Made by a program: the position numbers and the translations under genes. This document shows positions 1 to 12,073 of a stretch of 64,000 bases of DNA, piece after piece. This stretch comes from Bisporella sp. PMI_857 (lineage: Eukaryota > Ascomycota > Leotiomycetes > Helotiales > Helotiaceae). The stretch spans positions 372,001 to 436,000 of the forward strand of contig JAJSPD010000023.1 in NCBI GenBank assembly GCA_021307315.1, given 5' to 3'. The notes beneath the pieces were generated by a model. That model was not told where the DNA came from. It saw only the letters and a list, made by a program, of their open reading frames with translations, and did no database searches. Position 1 is the stretch's first letter, and each line of letters starts with the position of its first letter.

Positions 1-460
1 AAAATCCAACGTCCACCCAACACTGTCCCTGCGCAGCCTTGATTTTCTCATTCAGCCCAGCGACAGTTGTGGTCGGCGGAATAGCGTTTAAGGGCATATC
101 GATGACCGTCGTGACACCGCCAGAAGCAGCCGCTTTTGTACCCGTCTCGAAACCCTCCCATTCTGTTCTGCCAGGCTCATTGAGATGTACATGGGCATCG
201 ACTAATCCTGGCAGTAGAAGGAGCGGCGAATGGTCGACATAGTTTGTGTTTGGAGGAAAGCTAGAGGGAGGAAGAATGCTTGGAAGGATCGATATAATTG
301 TACCAGTCTGAGGCGACAAGGTCAAAGTCGCTGGTGAAACAACAAGGTTATCGTCATTGTCAAAGATGACTGCTCTTGTTGAAACCAAAACGGTAAGAGG
401 GATATTGGAATCATGGGGAGGAGTCAGTGCAAGATTTGGAAGACTGTCACTTCGTTCCAT
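1..460 (-). CDS. Allantoinase, N-terminal part (gene continues beyond the left edge)
   Basis: Allantoinase hydrolyses allantoin to allantoate in purine-nitrogen salvage. The minus-strand frame is open from an ATG at 458-460 to base 1, 153 codons without an intron. It carries the amidohydrolase metal motif DAHVHLNEPGR, followed by EWEGFETGTKAAASGGVTT and then IDMPLNAIPPTT. That order (HVHLNEPG, then GGVTT-xIDMPLN-xPPTT) is characteristic of allantoinase rather than fungal dihydroorotase. The two histidines of HVH are expected metal ligands. The start is the first ATG of the frame and precedes a beta-rich N-terminal segment (LVSTRAVIFDNDDNLV) typical of cyclic amidohydrolases. The C-terminal metal ligands and catalytic aspartate lie outside the window, so integrity cannot be judged. 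The family is clear; allantoinase over dihydropyrimidinase rests on the MPLN motif. Confidence 0.85.
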   Translation of the reverse strand, partial: MERSDSLPNLALTPPHDSNIPLTVLVSTRAVIFDNDDNLVVSPATLTLSPQTGTIISILPSILPPSSFPPNTNYVDHSPLLLLPGLVDAHVHLNEPGRTEWEGFETGTKAAASGGVTTVIDMPLNAIPPTTTVAGLNEKIKAAQGQCWVDVGF

Positions 461-1492
461 TGTGAAGTACTCCGTGCTTCGATTTCGATAAAAAAATACT
501 TGGAGAAGGCTCAGGTGGGCACCAAAAAGCAGTTTGGCAGGGTAAGGAAGCGTTCCGAACCTAATATGTTCTTATCGTGTGTAGGAAATGCTACTCGTCT
601 GCTAAAGTCGAGGATAACAAGCACAAGGAGATAGGGGTTTGGTTTCTTTGAAAGGGGAGAAATATGCGTAGGAAAATAACGAGAAAAAAGAGAGAGAGAG
701 AGAGAAAGGGAGAAAGATAGAACGGAGGGATTCAATAAATCTGACTCCAAATTTGGAATACCGTAGACAGGCCAGAACCCATGAGTTTGTGGGGTGCATC
801 CTGCACATAATGTTAGGGGTCGAACAATTGACAAGATCCTTATCTTTCCTATCTTCCCGTATCCATGTCCAACGGCAGCCCACGGCGCCCCCCAGTGGAA
901 CGAGGCAGGTTTTCCTCTACCATTCCACGAATGGCATAGCCCCAAGCCATAGCCAGATTCTATCGAGTAAACCTCAGCATAACTGGAAGGCTAAAGAGCG
1001 AGGCTACCATTCGAATCGGTATATCCCGGCGATGATGCTCAGGTACTAGGCCCAAATTTTTGGTTAGGTCAAGCTAAGCCTTTCGAGCTAGCGAGCAAGC
1101 GGAGCGAAAACATGTGCCTCCCTGCCTGGCGGCTTGCCTAGGCAATGTCATACCCTTAACCACGGTGGCGCCATGGTGGAAGCACTTTGATGTCCCTTCT
1201 AAAAACGCCGCTATTCAAAGATGGAAATCGGGCGTTTTAGACAGATACCATGTAAACGGCGTCGCGGTAAGATAAGCTGTCCATAAAACCTGACCAGCGC
1301 TGTGCCGTACCATGCTCTGCTGCGCTGAGTTGTCCTTTGCTGGTTCGTATACAATAAAGAATGGTAAAAGAGAAAAGCTGAAGGGAGATTAGCCTTTTTC
1401 ATAGGCGAGCTCCGACGTCATAATTATTTTGGGCCTAGTGCATATCTATCCTCAATGACTAAGCCCCTTTTGATTTGACGCCAACGGCTACC

Positions 1493-1525
1493 ATTACTTG
1501 ATCATTACTCGATTATTACTCGATC
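1493..1525. repeat. Three tandem copies of an 11-bp unit
   Basis: The unit ATTACTYGATY occurs three times head to tail, with differences at only two positions. It lies in noncoding DNA. It may be a small minisatellite or a clustered binding site; nothing else in the window shows the same array. Confidence 0.6.
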
Positions 1526-1987
1526 AAAACTTGGTGTGAACACACATTTCCGTCAGATAAATACACTATTGTGTAATAAATCCTCGTACGTCCAAGTCAG
1601 ACGTGGTTGTAGCCATTGAAGTATCACCGAGGCTTCATCTTTGTCCGAGGCTTAAGTACGCTTCCGGATTTTTGTTGAGCTTTGACAATGCTGAGAAGGG
1701 GCATGTTGAAGAGTACCGTGTTGTCAATCGAATCAAAACTGTATGATGACCATGACACCTTTGGTACAGCAAACCATTCAAATATTTCGGAACTCCAAAT
1801 CAATGATTGGCCTTGATGAGCCAATCATTAAACCATCTTAGGCACCACTGTCAGAAGTTGTCTCGTTTCCAAGAAATTTACAATCTATAGTTTGAGCTGG
1901 CCAGGGCTCCGAAACCAAGTGGAATTTGGAATGTATTTAATAATTCAGGACTATTAGAAGGTCACCGGATGCTTGCTTGTCTTTTAA

Positions 1988-2554
1988 GTGGCACACAAGA
2001 TTGTGGGAAAGACAGGCCTCAATTACCCACAAGGCTCTTATTTGCTCGTAAGCGGGCAATCAACGCGCAAGAAGAAGCTCTCCACCCTCAGTTCAGGCCA
2101 TTCCATCTTGTATTGTGATATTACTTGGGCCACGCACGGCTTAGAAACAACGAACGTAGTGAGAGAGGTTCAGTTCTATCCCACCGGACCAGAACATAAC
2201 CGTCTCCAAGTTGGGGCTACGAACAGTTCACTGATGAATCTCTCCCCTCATAGCACCTACCGAAGCTATGGTCACTATGAATATTCAGCTACAGCTTCTT
2301 CAATACTCTAAACTTTGCAAAGATATGGCAACATCTGATGGGTAATGACCCATCCACGACGCACAAAAGACCACATTCTAGATGGAGGTAATGGTCTTGT
2401 TGGTCTCTCCAAGAGATAGCAAATGTCAGTGCCATATGTCATGGATGAACACACAGTCTTCCGCACTACCGATGGGGATCTCCTATACCAGGTTGGGGAC
2501 ACTATATTTGTGGTCGATACTTTCTCCATGAGACCTGTCCAGACTCCTGATTGA
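1988..2554 (+). pseudogene. Possible decayed reading frame, product unknown
   Basis: A single plus-strand frame reads coding-like sequence across 567 nt but is broken by three stops after residues such as SATASSIL, YGNI and LSKR. The last open part starts at an ATG (2423) and contains GDLLYQVGDTIFVVDTF, a compact hydrophobic pattern that looks like real protein. The stops are TAA, TGA and TAG, all reachable by one C-to-T or G-to-A change. I do not recognise the family. It could also be chance; only the persistence of one frame over several stops supports a relic. Confidence 0.25.
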
Positions 2555-3979
2555 CGCCGAAAACAATTGGTGTTGAATTCCTTGCGTTAACACCCTGTAA
2601 TTGCGGTCCTGGGTAAATCGTTTAATTATGAGCGACAAGGTCTAGAATTCATGGATATGCAGATTCTGCATTAAAAGGGCCACCTTTCATGACATTTCAG
2701 GCCACATTCACCCACAAGAATTCGCCAGGTATGAATTATTGATTGCAGACCTGAGATCACTTAAATGCTCTCCCCAATACCATTCAACGAACTTCTGCCG
2801 AGCTTCTGAGCATTGCTCGACTTGTAATATGATAAACAATATTTCATGATAGCTTGTACTCATGGGTATTATGTTGAGAAATTATACTAACAGAAATACA
2901 GCTATCTATGGCAGCCATGAATGAACCATTGAATTAGCTTGCTACACAACAGGTAATACCTAAAAGTCCACCTCAACAAGCCTACCAATTTGGGACATCA
3001 ACAATCTCAGCTTCAATGTCAATTCGTAATCCAAGTCAAACAACATTTGATTAAAGGAACATCGCAATACATAATCAGTCTAAAGTTTTGGTTATCTACA
3101 CATTCGATAGTCTAATGTGCTGCTCAAATTTGGAGGCTCAGCGAGATTTCTTGTATGCAAATCTCGAGTCAACTGATATACTCCTGCAATGGCGTCACAT
3201 TTCAGTATTTCTAGGTACGATCTCACTGACGCTTCGAAGGTTGGACTCTAGATCTGGGCCCGTGTTTTTGGCTCGCAACCTGGGCCATAAAGAAGTTCAG
3301 TTAAATTCCATCGCCAGGTTGTTTATGCTTTATTCCAACCTCATAAAGAGTTGTTCTCTAATGAAAGATGACCATTCCTCCCCAGTGATGATCCTTTTAC
3401 AGAGCTATCAGCCTCATATTTATGAAGAGGGATCTAAATACTGGAACATAAACAAACCATAAGCACATGAGCAAAACAATATTGTAGCGACACAACGAGT
3501 AAATACTGGGTTTTCTAGAGCCAAACAAAAATTGTATACCTTTCCTGGGCCCAATTTCAAGTTTTCCTTCCGCAAAATGGATGGTAATCTTGTTTGTAAC
3601 AATAAGGCCATCTTCTCCATAAAGTGAAGGAACCGCACTACCTCAAAGTTCATAGTAAGTACATCGATGATATTACACATATACCGGATCCTGTAGGTTA
3701 GGAGAAGCGGTTGAGAGCAGTCCGCGGACGGGAATGTGGGAGAGCTGTGTATGTGGGTTACCTAGCCGTGACAGCAATGTACCCCGTCCCTCACCGTACT
3801 TCGAGCAAGAGAACCCCGCATTGCGGTATGCCCCCCCATGGAACAATCTTTCGGAGGGGAGCCAGAAGATTGTAGATTCTCTCTTTGCTTCCTAGAAGCT
3901 CTGACATGGTATAGCCCATTTCTACCAACGCCTCACAATGCACCGAAACGCCTTGATCCAGTGCCGTATCCCTGCTTTC

Positions 3980-4583
3980 TCATGCCACAACCTGTGATGT
4001 GGCGCCCTGGGCCTGTTGCTGCTGCGATTGTATCTGTATAATCTATCCTCTAAGTCAATATAAATCCACGACAACCTTGCAGAGAAAAACTTACTTCTGT
4101 CCTAACTTTATTACTCTTCTCCTGAACGTCCTTAATCTGCTTTTCAATCCGCTTTCTGCCTCTTGTCAGCCAAACATTCTTCGGCTATTCAGTCCCCTTC
4201 TTCCAATCTCACTCACATCTCATTTTCAATGAACTCCAACCGCCCATCTACAGCCATGACCGCCTCGCTCTTTTCCTGCTTCAGCAACACCGGCCCTACC
4301 AACTTATAGATATTCGCATCCTCATCCAAGCCAGAAAATTCCTGATTTTCTTAGCTAAATTCGAGGAAAGAATTGGCAGAGAGGGACGGGAAGGACCTTT
4401 TGAACTTGCTTATTTTCTTGTTGTTGGCTTTCTAGCTTTTGCCGAGATTGAATACTCGTTTGTAGTTCTGCGTATGGAGTTAGGGAAGTGTTGAATTTGG
4501 GGAAGAGATAAGAAGGGGAAAGGACCTTGCTCAAGTTTTTGGTATTGCTCAGAGAGAGCTTGAAGCTGTTGCTGGTCTGCCAT
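3980..4583 (-). CDS. Prefoldin subunit 6 (Gim1/Yke2-type), five exons
   Basis: Prefoldin is a cytosolic hexamer that captures nascent actin and tubulin and hands them to the TRiC chaperonin; subunit 6 is a beta-class member. Exons on the minus strand are 4583-4526, 4467-4397, 4341-4217, 4155-4095 and 4033-3980, with GT-AG introns of about 55-65 nt, giving 122 residues, the usual length. The protein has an N-terminal coiled coil (LQALSEQYQKLEQELQTSIQ), then SRQKLESQQQEN, the beta hairpin core YKLVGPVLLKQEKSEA, and a second coiled coil ending in a Gln-rich tail. The order matches human PFDN6 (SGRQKLEAQ, KLLGPVLVKQE, IKRYESQ). Splicing the IENE-IKR junction with acceptor GGCAG restores the family motif and frame. 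VPS4 diverges from it on the other strand. Confidence 0.88.
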
Positions 4584-5163
4584 GTTGATGCTGATGGCTC
4601 ACTTTATAAGTGAAGAATGTGAGCAGATTCACAGGGGAAAAAAATTAATATAAATCGCAAAACCGGTACAGCAAGGGGTTTATCGCTCTCAGACAAATAA
4701 TTCAGCTCGAGGTCTTTTGAAGCTACGGTTCTTTCTTCAGAGCTATTGAAGGTGCTCTGGATTCCAATCAAAATCTGGAGGCACTAGCGTTGGCGGGGCA
4801 GGTGCCTTAACATCAAGCGAGGGTTGTTGTGTTCGTCATAAAACATATCCCCCACCAGACTTCTCCAAGCTACGAAGTGATCTCTAGGAAAACCGCAAGT
4901 TGCTTTGATTTTAGCAGGCATTTGTTTTGTGGTATCGGAGCATAGACGGCGACACTCTTTGAGATCCACAAGCTACCTGTCCGCTCTGCGCTCCACGCTG
5001 TTGCTCTGCCTCTCGCCTATGGTCCAGACCAGACGACAGCTCTGTATCTCTAATCCTGTCCAAACTTCGTTTAAGCACGAAACGAGGCCTGCTAGATAGC
5101 TGGAGCGTTAGCATTGTAGTTCATCCAAAGCATTTTCCTGCGAAAACCCCGTCCCTACTCAAG
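4584..5163. promoter_or_regulatory. Divergent intergenic region between prefoldin 6 and VPS4
   Basis: These 580 nt separate two genes read away from each other and must hold both promoters. No clear TATA box or other recognisable operator was seen. Small frames inside it have no coding features. Confidence 0.4.
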
Positions 5164-6576
5164 ATGTCCAATACCGACTTCCTCGGCCGCGCGATAGACG
5201 TGGTGAAGAAGGCTATCGAAGCCGACACCTCAGCCGAATATGAAAAGGCCTATCAGCTCTACTATCAATCGCTCGAGCTTTTTATGCTGGCTTTGAAGTG
5301 GGAGAAGAACGCAAAATCGAAGGAGATGATAAGGGCCAAGGCGGGTGAATACATGGAGCGCGCAGAGAAGCTGAAGCAGCATCTGGCTGGCGAAGATGGC
5401 AAGCGGAAAAAGCCTAGCATGGTTGGCGCAAATGGGAGCTCGACCGGAGGATCAGGAAAGGGGGAGGACAAGGAGGGAGGGGACCCTGAGAGCCAAAAGC
5501 TGAGAAGTGCGTTGCAAGGCGCAATTCTGCAGGATAAGCCGAACATTAAGTGGGAGGATGTCGCTGGATTGGAGGGTGCAAAGGAGGCTCTTAAGGAGGC
5601 GGTCATTTTGCCTATAAAGTTTCCACATTTGTTTACTGGAAAAAGACAACCATGGAAAGGTATATTGATGTATGGACCACCTGGAACGGGAAAAAGTTAT
5701 TTGGCCAAAGCGGTAGCTACGGAGGCGAACAGCACATTCTTCAGCGTATCTAGTTCCGATTTGGTTAGCAAATGGATGGGTGAGAGTGAGAGGTAAGTCT
5801 GAAAGCACATGCGTTGTGGGCCTATGCTAAATCTGTGTTTTATATAGATTGGTGAAGCAGCTCTTTGCCATGGCTCGCGAAAATAAACCTTCTATCATCT
5901 TTATCGATGAAGTGGACGCTCTGTGTGGGCCTCGAGGTGAAGGAGAATCCGAAGCTTCGAGACGTATTAAGACAGAGATGCTAGTACAAATGGACGGCGT
6001 GGGCAAAGACAGCAAGGGTGTTCTTGTCCTTGGTGCAACGAATATTCCATGGCAATTAGATGCTGCTATTCGGCGTCGTTTCCAGAGACGAGTGCATATC
6101 TCGCTACCTGATTTACCTGCAAGGACGAAAATGTTTGAGATTTCCGTTGGCACAACACCTTGTGATCTCAAGAGTGCCGATTATAAGAAGCTAGGAGAAA
6201 TTAGTGAAGGCTACTCTGGTAGTGATATTAGCATTGCTGTTCAAGATGCTTTAATGCAGCCTGTACGGAAAATTCAGATGGCTACACATTACAAAAAGGT
6301 AAGGCGATTTCTGACCGAAATTTTACAATGAATGATATCCTAATTAATTATCAGGTGTTGGTGGACGATACTGAAAAATTGACCCCCTGCTCACCAGGTG
6401 ATGCCGGAGCTATGGAAATGACCTGGACAGAAGTCGAGTCTGATCAGCTTCTGGAACCACCACTCCAACTTAAGGATTTTGTAAAGGCGGTCAAGGGTGC
6501 ACGACCGACGGTCTCACAGGAGGATATCAAGCGAAGTGAGGAGTGGACAAATGAATTCGGTAGTGAAGGCGCATAA
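5164..6576 (+). CDS. VPS4: VPS4-type AAA ATPase of the ESCRT pathway, three exons
   Basis: VPS4 disassembles ESCRT-III filaments on endosomes, using ATP to recycle subunits during multivesicular-body formation. Exons are 5164-5792, 5848-6298 and 6355-6576, giving 433 residues, close to yeast Vps4 (437). Residues 1-75 form the MIT helical domain ([15 protein letters not shown]), followed by a Gly/Ser-rich linker. Walker A GPPGTGKS places the lysine at 177; Walker [11 protein letters not shown] places the catalytic glutamate at 231. The arginine-finger region [10 protein letters not shown] and the C-terminal helix motif RPTVSQEDI are present, as is KLTPCSPGD of the Vps4 beta domain. Both introns are short GT-AG introns (55 and 56 nt), the first within the SER-LVKQL junction. 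The gene appears intact and converges on NOP56. Confidence 0.97.
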
Positions 6577-6915
6577 GCAATCAAGTCAAATGGAAGGTAG
6601 ATGATCTGAGGCCGTTAAGAAAGAGGGCAGCTTACATGGCGAGCATTGGCGTTCAAAGGCAGGTACGGCAGGCGTGGCATTACTTTAGGAATGCGGTAGT
6701 AGGGATTGTCACAAGCAAAGTAACACAAAAATCACATGATGAGATAGATCTGCAATTTATGCTGCATCTCTACCAGACCTATGCTATGCAAATAACCCAG
6801 GCGATTTCCCTGACACCCAAGCACATATCCTCAACGCCAGAGTATACCAGAGACATATTACGCCAGGCCAACCGAATATACAAATAGAAGAGACGATGGG
6901 CAAAGCAGATGACAT
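6577..6915. other. Convergent intergenic region between VPS4 and NOP56
   Basis: These 339 nt lie between two 3' ends and hold the terminators and 3' untranslated regions of both genes. No gene or notable repeat was seen. Confidence 0.5.
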
Positions 6916-8562
6916 TTACTCTGACTTACGGCTCTTCTTCTTCTTTTTCTTGTCACTTACTTCTTCCGCGTCGCCGTTAACTTCGCTGTGTCGTCGCTTC
7001 TTATCCTTCGACTTCTCTTCCTTGTCCTTCTTCTCTTTCTTATCCTTCTTCTCTTTGGATTTCTTTTCTTTCTTTGACACGGAGCTAGGTGCGATATCGG
7101 CCTCGTCGGCATCTGCTGTTGGGTCAGCGATATTGATGTCGCCAAGAACGGCGTCCATTGCGGATTTCTAAAAGTATAATCAGTATGACAAGAAATCACA
7201 TCCATCATAAGAGGCATACCATGGCTTCCTCGTTCTTTGTTGGTGCAGCACCAGTGGCATAAAAATCTAATCTTTCCTCAACCTGTTTCCTTAACGCCTC
7301 ACCAAATTTGGTTGTGGGATCCTCTGAGAAATTATCGATTCTGCTAGCGATACTGCACTTATTGGCCAAGAATCTCGAGATGCGACCCTTGTTCTTTGCA
7401 CCTGCACGACCAATAAAGCTTGAGTGGTAGATCAATCCGTACTTGGGTGTGTTGCCCTTGGTCTTTAGAGCTCTGAACAAAGCCTTTTCAGCCCCGAGAA
7501 TCTGAACGGTCGAGGCCGGGTATTTGGAGAGGTTGGTCAGAGATCCAGCGTGAGAGATCAGACGAGCTGCCACAACTTCACCGATCAAAGCTGCGAGATT
7601 GGGTGCAACGATGGCCATTTTGTTGACAAGATACTGGAAAAGAGATCTTCGGTATTCGGCAAGTTTGACCACACGGTTTGCGAAAGCAGAGACGTTCTCC
7701 ATATCTTGGTCTGAGATGTCCTGACCCATGCTAACTTTTGCAGCATCGATGATTGACTGCGCAATGTCACCATCGTCATTAACAACTGCAGCAATATCGT
7801 GTAACGAATTGTCAGTTAGTGTCTTCTTGTCTCCGATCGCAAGAGCAAGTTTGGCATAGGTGTTGTTGTCTGAAACAAGGCGAACCAGCTCTGGGAAGTG
7901 CCAGCCATACCACTCACGTACTCTCATCGAGAAAGTATTAACAGCCTTATCTAGGTGATCTAAAGTCGCAATGGCTTGAATGATGTGGTTGTCGTTCTTC
8001 TGGACAGAAAACTTAACCTTCGCGCGGGAGTAAGCGTGTCCTAGACCCAATTGTGCGCGCTCAACATCTCCCTCTTGCAGGCCCTTGAGAAGTTTTGGCG
8101 CATGGTACCGTATTCCTCGTAGTAAGTCAGCGACCACTTCCGAAGTTTCTCCCGTTTCGCACTCGAGCCCGGCAAAGCTAGCCTTGATGCTTCCAGCCAA
8201 ATTTTTATCTTGTACTCCTAACACGGTCTTCTTTTTCTTCGATGGCTTTGGTAGGTTCAATTCTAGGTTGGTTCGTAGGTAATCCGACAAAACACCCTCA
8301 GAGACGAGATTGATGTTCTCGAGAGCTTCAGCAGCATTTCTGAAGATGGTTAACAAACATTTCCTCCACTCCAACGCATGTGAATATCCTACCTATAAGG
8401 CGCAAAGTTCACCAACTTGATCATTTTCCCAAACTTTGCAAGATCTTGTGCGGCATCTTGGACCTCCTTCAATCGATTTCCAATGGTGTCTGCTTGGTGA
8501 ACAACCTCAAATAGAGCATATCCCACCGAGCTCTCATGGAGCAGGTAATCGACGGCGGCCAT
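6916..8562 (-). CDS. NOP56: NOP56-type box C/D snoRNP core protein, three exons
   Basis: NOP56 is a core protein of box C/D snoRNPs, which direct 2'-O-methylation of rRNA in the nucleolus, where it works with NOP58, fibrillarin and Snu13. Minus-strand exons are 8562-8393, 8339-7220 and 7167-6916, giving 513 residues. The N-terminal NOP5NT segment reads [17 protein letters not shown], followed by [10 protein letters not shown]. The central part contains [32 protein letters not shown] and the signature Nop-domain stretch [16 protein letters not shown] (here with VAARL) followed by [17 protein letters not shown]. The tail (about 431-513) is a Lys/Glu/Asp-rich KKE/D region. NOP56 rather than NOP58 follows from the YLLxE start. 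An in-frame upstream ATG at 8595 exists; 8562 is chosen because MAAVDYLL aligns with yeast MAPIEYLL. Confidence 0.97.
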
Positions 8563-9372
8563 GTCGACTAAACTCGCTCTAATCAGAGCTTCCACAGTCC
8601 AAAAAATAAATATCGCAGCTTCAGTCTCTTTGCAATGTTGAGTATTAAAAAGTGGCTACTTTGAAATATTCCAGTTTAATGCTCGAAACTTTTTTCTCAA
8701 GTTCGCTAAAAGCTTAACTTTCTAATGAAGTTAAGCCTTATAAGGACTAGCGCCCAGCCGCATCTCAGCAGCGAACCACAAATCACGATTTCTCTGATAA
8801 GAATCAACCTTAGAACAGATCTCTGGCCTCCCCCCCTTCGACGTAAATTATTCATGATACCTATGTGCCTATCTATCGCTATTTGGACGAAACTTCAAAT
8901 TGTCCTCTCATAGCCTTATTTTTTGGGGTTCATGAGATCTCCAAGTCTCTTGGGTTTCTCGTCAACTTTCATTGGTCTATCTACTGATACGAAGATGCGC
9001 ACATATTCTCGTCCTCACAAAATATATGATATTATGAATCTTGGTCTGAGGTCATGAGGTATATTAATATTCTCTCTGGAATTGTCTGATGACACCAAGC
9101 TCCGTGCACCATTTAATAATACCCGTACACTCCCAAAGACAAATCAGCCATATCAATTAGGATACGCACAGTTTTACCGTGCTGATCTGATAATATCAGT
9201 CCTTTTTACTGGATTGATGTTGTACATCACAAGCCACGTGCGAATTTGGACGTCCTTCATGCAAAGAACCAGTAATATTAATCGTGGGCAATTATCATAC
9301 ATTAATTACATTCCGCCAACAAATTCAGCAATCCACCTCTTCGAATACTACCGTCCCCCAGTTACGATAAAT
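8563..9372. other. Intergenic region, 810 nt, nothing recognised
   Basis: This holds the NOP56 promoter side and the 3' flank of the fasciclin gene. It contains scattered AT-rich runs and no supported gene. Confidence 0.5.
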
Positions 9373-10776
9373 CTAGGCCATCACAATAGCCGCAGCGCCG
9401 AAAAGAGCTCCGAGACCAATGACTCCAGTTTCCAATGCTCTTGCAGCTCCAGCGGTGGATGAGGATGTAGCCGCCTGAATAACCGAACTTGAAATGGTAG
9501 CGCTCGGGGTACCAGTTACCGAAGTAAGTGGATTATTTGACACGGATGTAGCTCCTGGGAAAGCAACTTCCGTTGTGCTTGGATTTGGAGCTGCGGAAGT
9601 ATTCTCTGGGTTCAGGACACTATGAGGATTAGGACCTAGCTTGTGATGGTTCTAAGGAGCAGAATATCGAACTTACCCATCAATTACATGGACCACACCA
9701 TTCGATACCAGCACATTGGGAATTATAACTTTGGCGGAGTTGACATAGACGCTGCCATTCAAGATGCTGATCGTGACATCGCCACCTTGAACAGTCTTCA
9801 AGGTCGAGTTTGTGAGTATGGAGCTGTATCCAACAGTGCCCTGGATGACATGATATGACAAAACACTGGTCAATTTTTCATTCGTCGCATTCGCGAAAGC
9901 CGATCCAGCAGCGGAAAAAGCTTCATTTGATGGTGCAAAAATAGTAACATCTTTTAACGAGTCAACAGTCGATACAAGACCAACTTTCTCAGCGGCTCCA
10001 ACTAATGCAGTTAAGCCCGCAGCTAGAGCAGTGCCAGAAGGAGATTGAGGAACAGTCAGGACTGTATTTATAACATGAATGACACCGCCGGAGAATGCGA
10101 CATCCTAGAGTTGGTATGAGATTCAACACGTCTCTTCAAGGGATGTCCTGTACTCACACCGACGACAACCTGCGACTTAGAAAGCAATCCTGATGTGATA
10201 GTCACGTTCGTTCCGTTTAGGGTTGCCTCTACCACCTGCCCACCGGTAACATTGGTAAAACTTGTGTTTGTCAAAAGCGTTGGAACTGACTGCGACGAAT
10301 TTGTGAAAGCGCTTGCTGGAAAAGAGCCTGAATTTTATTAGCAAGGGTCAGGTAAAAGTCGAAAGTCGCATATTCTCCTTCGGACGCCTGTTCAACTAGC
10401 CAAGTTGTCCAACATAGGACGGATCAAGAGAACATACCATTCAGAACGTGATAAGTAAGTAAGGCTGTGACGGCGCCTGCATCTGTGGCAACTGCCTGAC
10501 CGGCGGACGAGTTAAGGAATGCGGCAATAGCATCGTTGGACGGTGCTAGGATGGTGATGTTGCTCAATCTGGAGAGAGTCTCCACCAATGCGGGGTTTGC
10601 ACCCAGCAGTGCTTGAGGATGTCAGCATATGAATTTTTGCGCCAGAGGTAGAGCCACAAACATGTCAGAGAGCTCAGTGTCGCGTTCTGAGCAGCCAGCG
10701 CATCTGTTAGACCTGGACTGCTCTGTGCAGAAGCAAGCGCTACAAAAGCCACAGGGAGGAGATTCTTCAGTTGCAT
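9373..10776 (-). CDS. Secreted fasciclin (FAS1) domain protein with GPI-type tail, five exons
   Basis: FAS1 proteins are cell-surface adhesion or wall-associated glycoproteins. Minus-strand exons are 10776-10662, 10611-10438, 10327-10158, 10104-9677 and 9619-9373, giving 377 residues. A signal peptide (LLPVAFVALASAQ) is followed by two FAS1 domains. The first has SNITILAPSNDAIAAF and LLTYHVLNG; the second has KDVTIFAPSNEAFSAAG, VLSYHVIQG and VLVSNGVVHVIDG. Several N-x-T/S sequons are present. The end is a Ser/Thr-rich stretch, then a hydrophobic tail (GVIGLGALFGAAAIVMA), as expected for GPI attachment. All introns are 50-57 nt with GT-AG ends; the first acceptor (CTCAAG) follows a GCTGAC branch site. 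The role is inferred only at family level: surface or wall adhesion. Confidence 0.9.
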
Positions 10777-12073
10777 GTTTGCGGTTGAGGATGGGAGTCG
10801 GTACTGGAAGTTGCATGAAGCTGCAGGCCGTGCTGGAGAATGTGAGCGAACACACTCCTTATAAGCTCTAAAGCGGCCCTGTAAGAGGTTGCTCCACTTC
10901 CAAGGCTATTCAGACTTCCTGTCAAGAGCAGAAGTGCAAAGCAGAAGCCATGGGGGTATGATGTATAGTAGTTTGGTCTTGGTCCTGCCTACCCAGCTTC
11001 ATGGCAAAGTGGCTATATGACGCTAGTCTAGACTGCTCAAGCAAACTATTTGCACCTATTGCAACATCTCTTGGTCGCCTTACATAACATCGAGACGGCA
11101 CATGCAGGATGATGAGCTCAATCGTTTCCAAAGAGCAGTTTTTCTGGTCCAATGGTCTTCCCTTCTACCAGCAGAGACATATGCGCGATTTCGTTAAAAA
11201 CTGCAGAAATTGCATCGACCATTCTCAACACTGGCAGCTAAAGGATATGTTCGTAGCCTGGTCGATTCTGCAAGTTTGCGTCAAGCGGGTAACATCCTCA
11301 GCCCCAGAGCCCCGTTTCCGGAATCTACTGCTGGGGTAGACGGTTTATACGGCATGGCCTCGCCATAGACTTCCCACCGATCGAGGAGCCCAGCGCTACT
11401 TTCATTCTCATCGTGATTATATATGCTTTAAACCGAACTTAGTGGGTAATGAGAACTGGGCTCATTGGACAAGGGAGGAAGAGGACAAACTCGACAGGAT
11501 CGAGCGGAATTCAGCATCCCTGTTGCATTTGGCGCTAGTCCCCGCATTTTACGACAACGACGATCGATGGGCTCTTTGAATGCTTAGCAACAAGCACCAA
11601 GCCTTCTAATTTTTCCGGTTTTCCCTTATTTCCAATTTTTGATTGTTTTCCTTCAGGCATCTTCATTTCTCCATCTGCACAACAGCTCCTGTCATGCCAG
11701 TGCATCTGAAAAGTCGTACTCAATACTTCCCTCTTGCGTGCTGCAAATAGATATATGTGATCAAAGTAGTTCTCTTCAATGAAGACTTTATCTTTCTTCA
11801 GTTAATAAGCCTGGATGATATGTCAAAGAGTTTTGTAGCTTTGCCAATTGTGCTTCGGAGCTTGGCCCTCGCCTAGGGTAAATCGAAGCGTCCGCCCAGC
11901 CTTATTGCGAAAGCACCGCAATTAGTCCACTATCACGCCACCCAAAAAAGGGAGGTAGGTTTTTTTATTAGTGTTCTTCCACCGTCCTTCCCTTCTTTTT
12001 TTTTAATTTAATGTTTCTTTAGAATTTCTATTTTCGTGTCCTCATCTATCTTGACAGCAGCTTCATCTTGAGT
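10777..12073. other. Intergenic region, 1.3 kb
   Basis: Upstream side of the fasciclin gene. Small open frames on both strands have no motif or plausible splicing. A T-rich tract lies near 11960-12010, just past the end of the decayed gene at 12074. Confidence 0.5.
10857..10866 (-). promoter_or_regulatory. Possible TATA element of the fasciclin gene
   Basis: A CTTATAAG palindrome lies about 80 nt upstream of the fasciclin start codon, a normal distance for a fungal TATA box. No other element supports it. Confidence 0.3.

Larger units (their letters stand above)
461..3979. other. Intergenic DNA, 3.5 kb, with a purine-rich tract, a short tandem repeat and a possible relic
   Basis: No intact gene was found between allantoinase and prefoldin 6. 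The first part is the allantoinase promoter side and includes an AG-rich tract at about 686-712. An 11-bp triplicate lies at 1493-1525 and a possible decayed reading frame at 1988-2554. The remaining frames are short, start at non-ATG codons or lack recognisable motifs. Confidence 0.6.

Noticed and set aside
3088..3462. 124-codon plus-strand frame
   Set aside because: Opens with TTG rather than ATG and has no motif or spliced partner.
6916..7158. Lys/Glu-rich frame as a separate small gene
   Set aside because: It is the last exon of NOP56; the intron 7219-7168 joins it in phase and the tail is usual for this protein.
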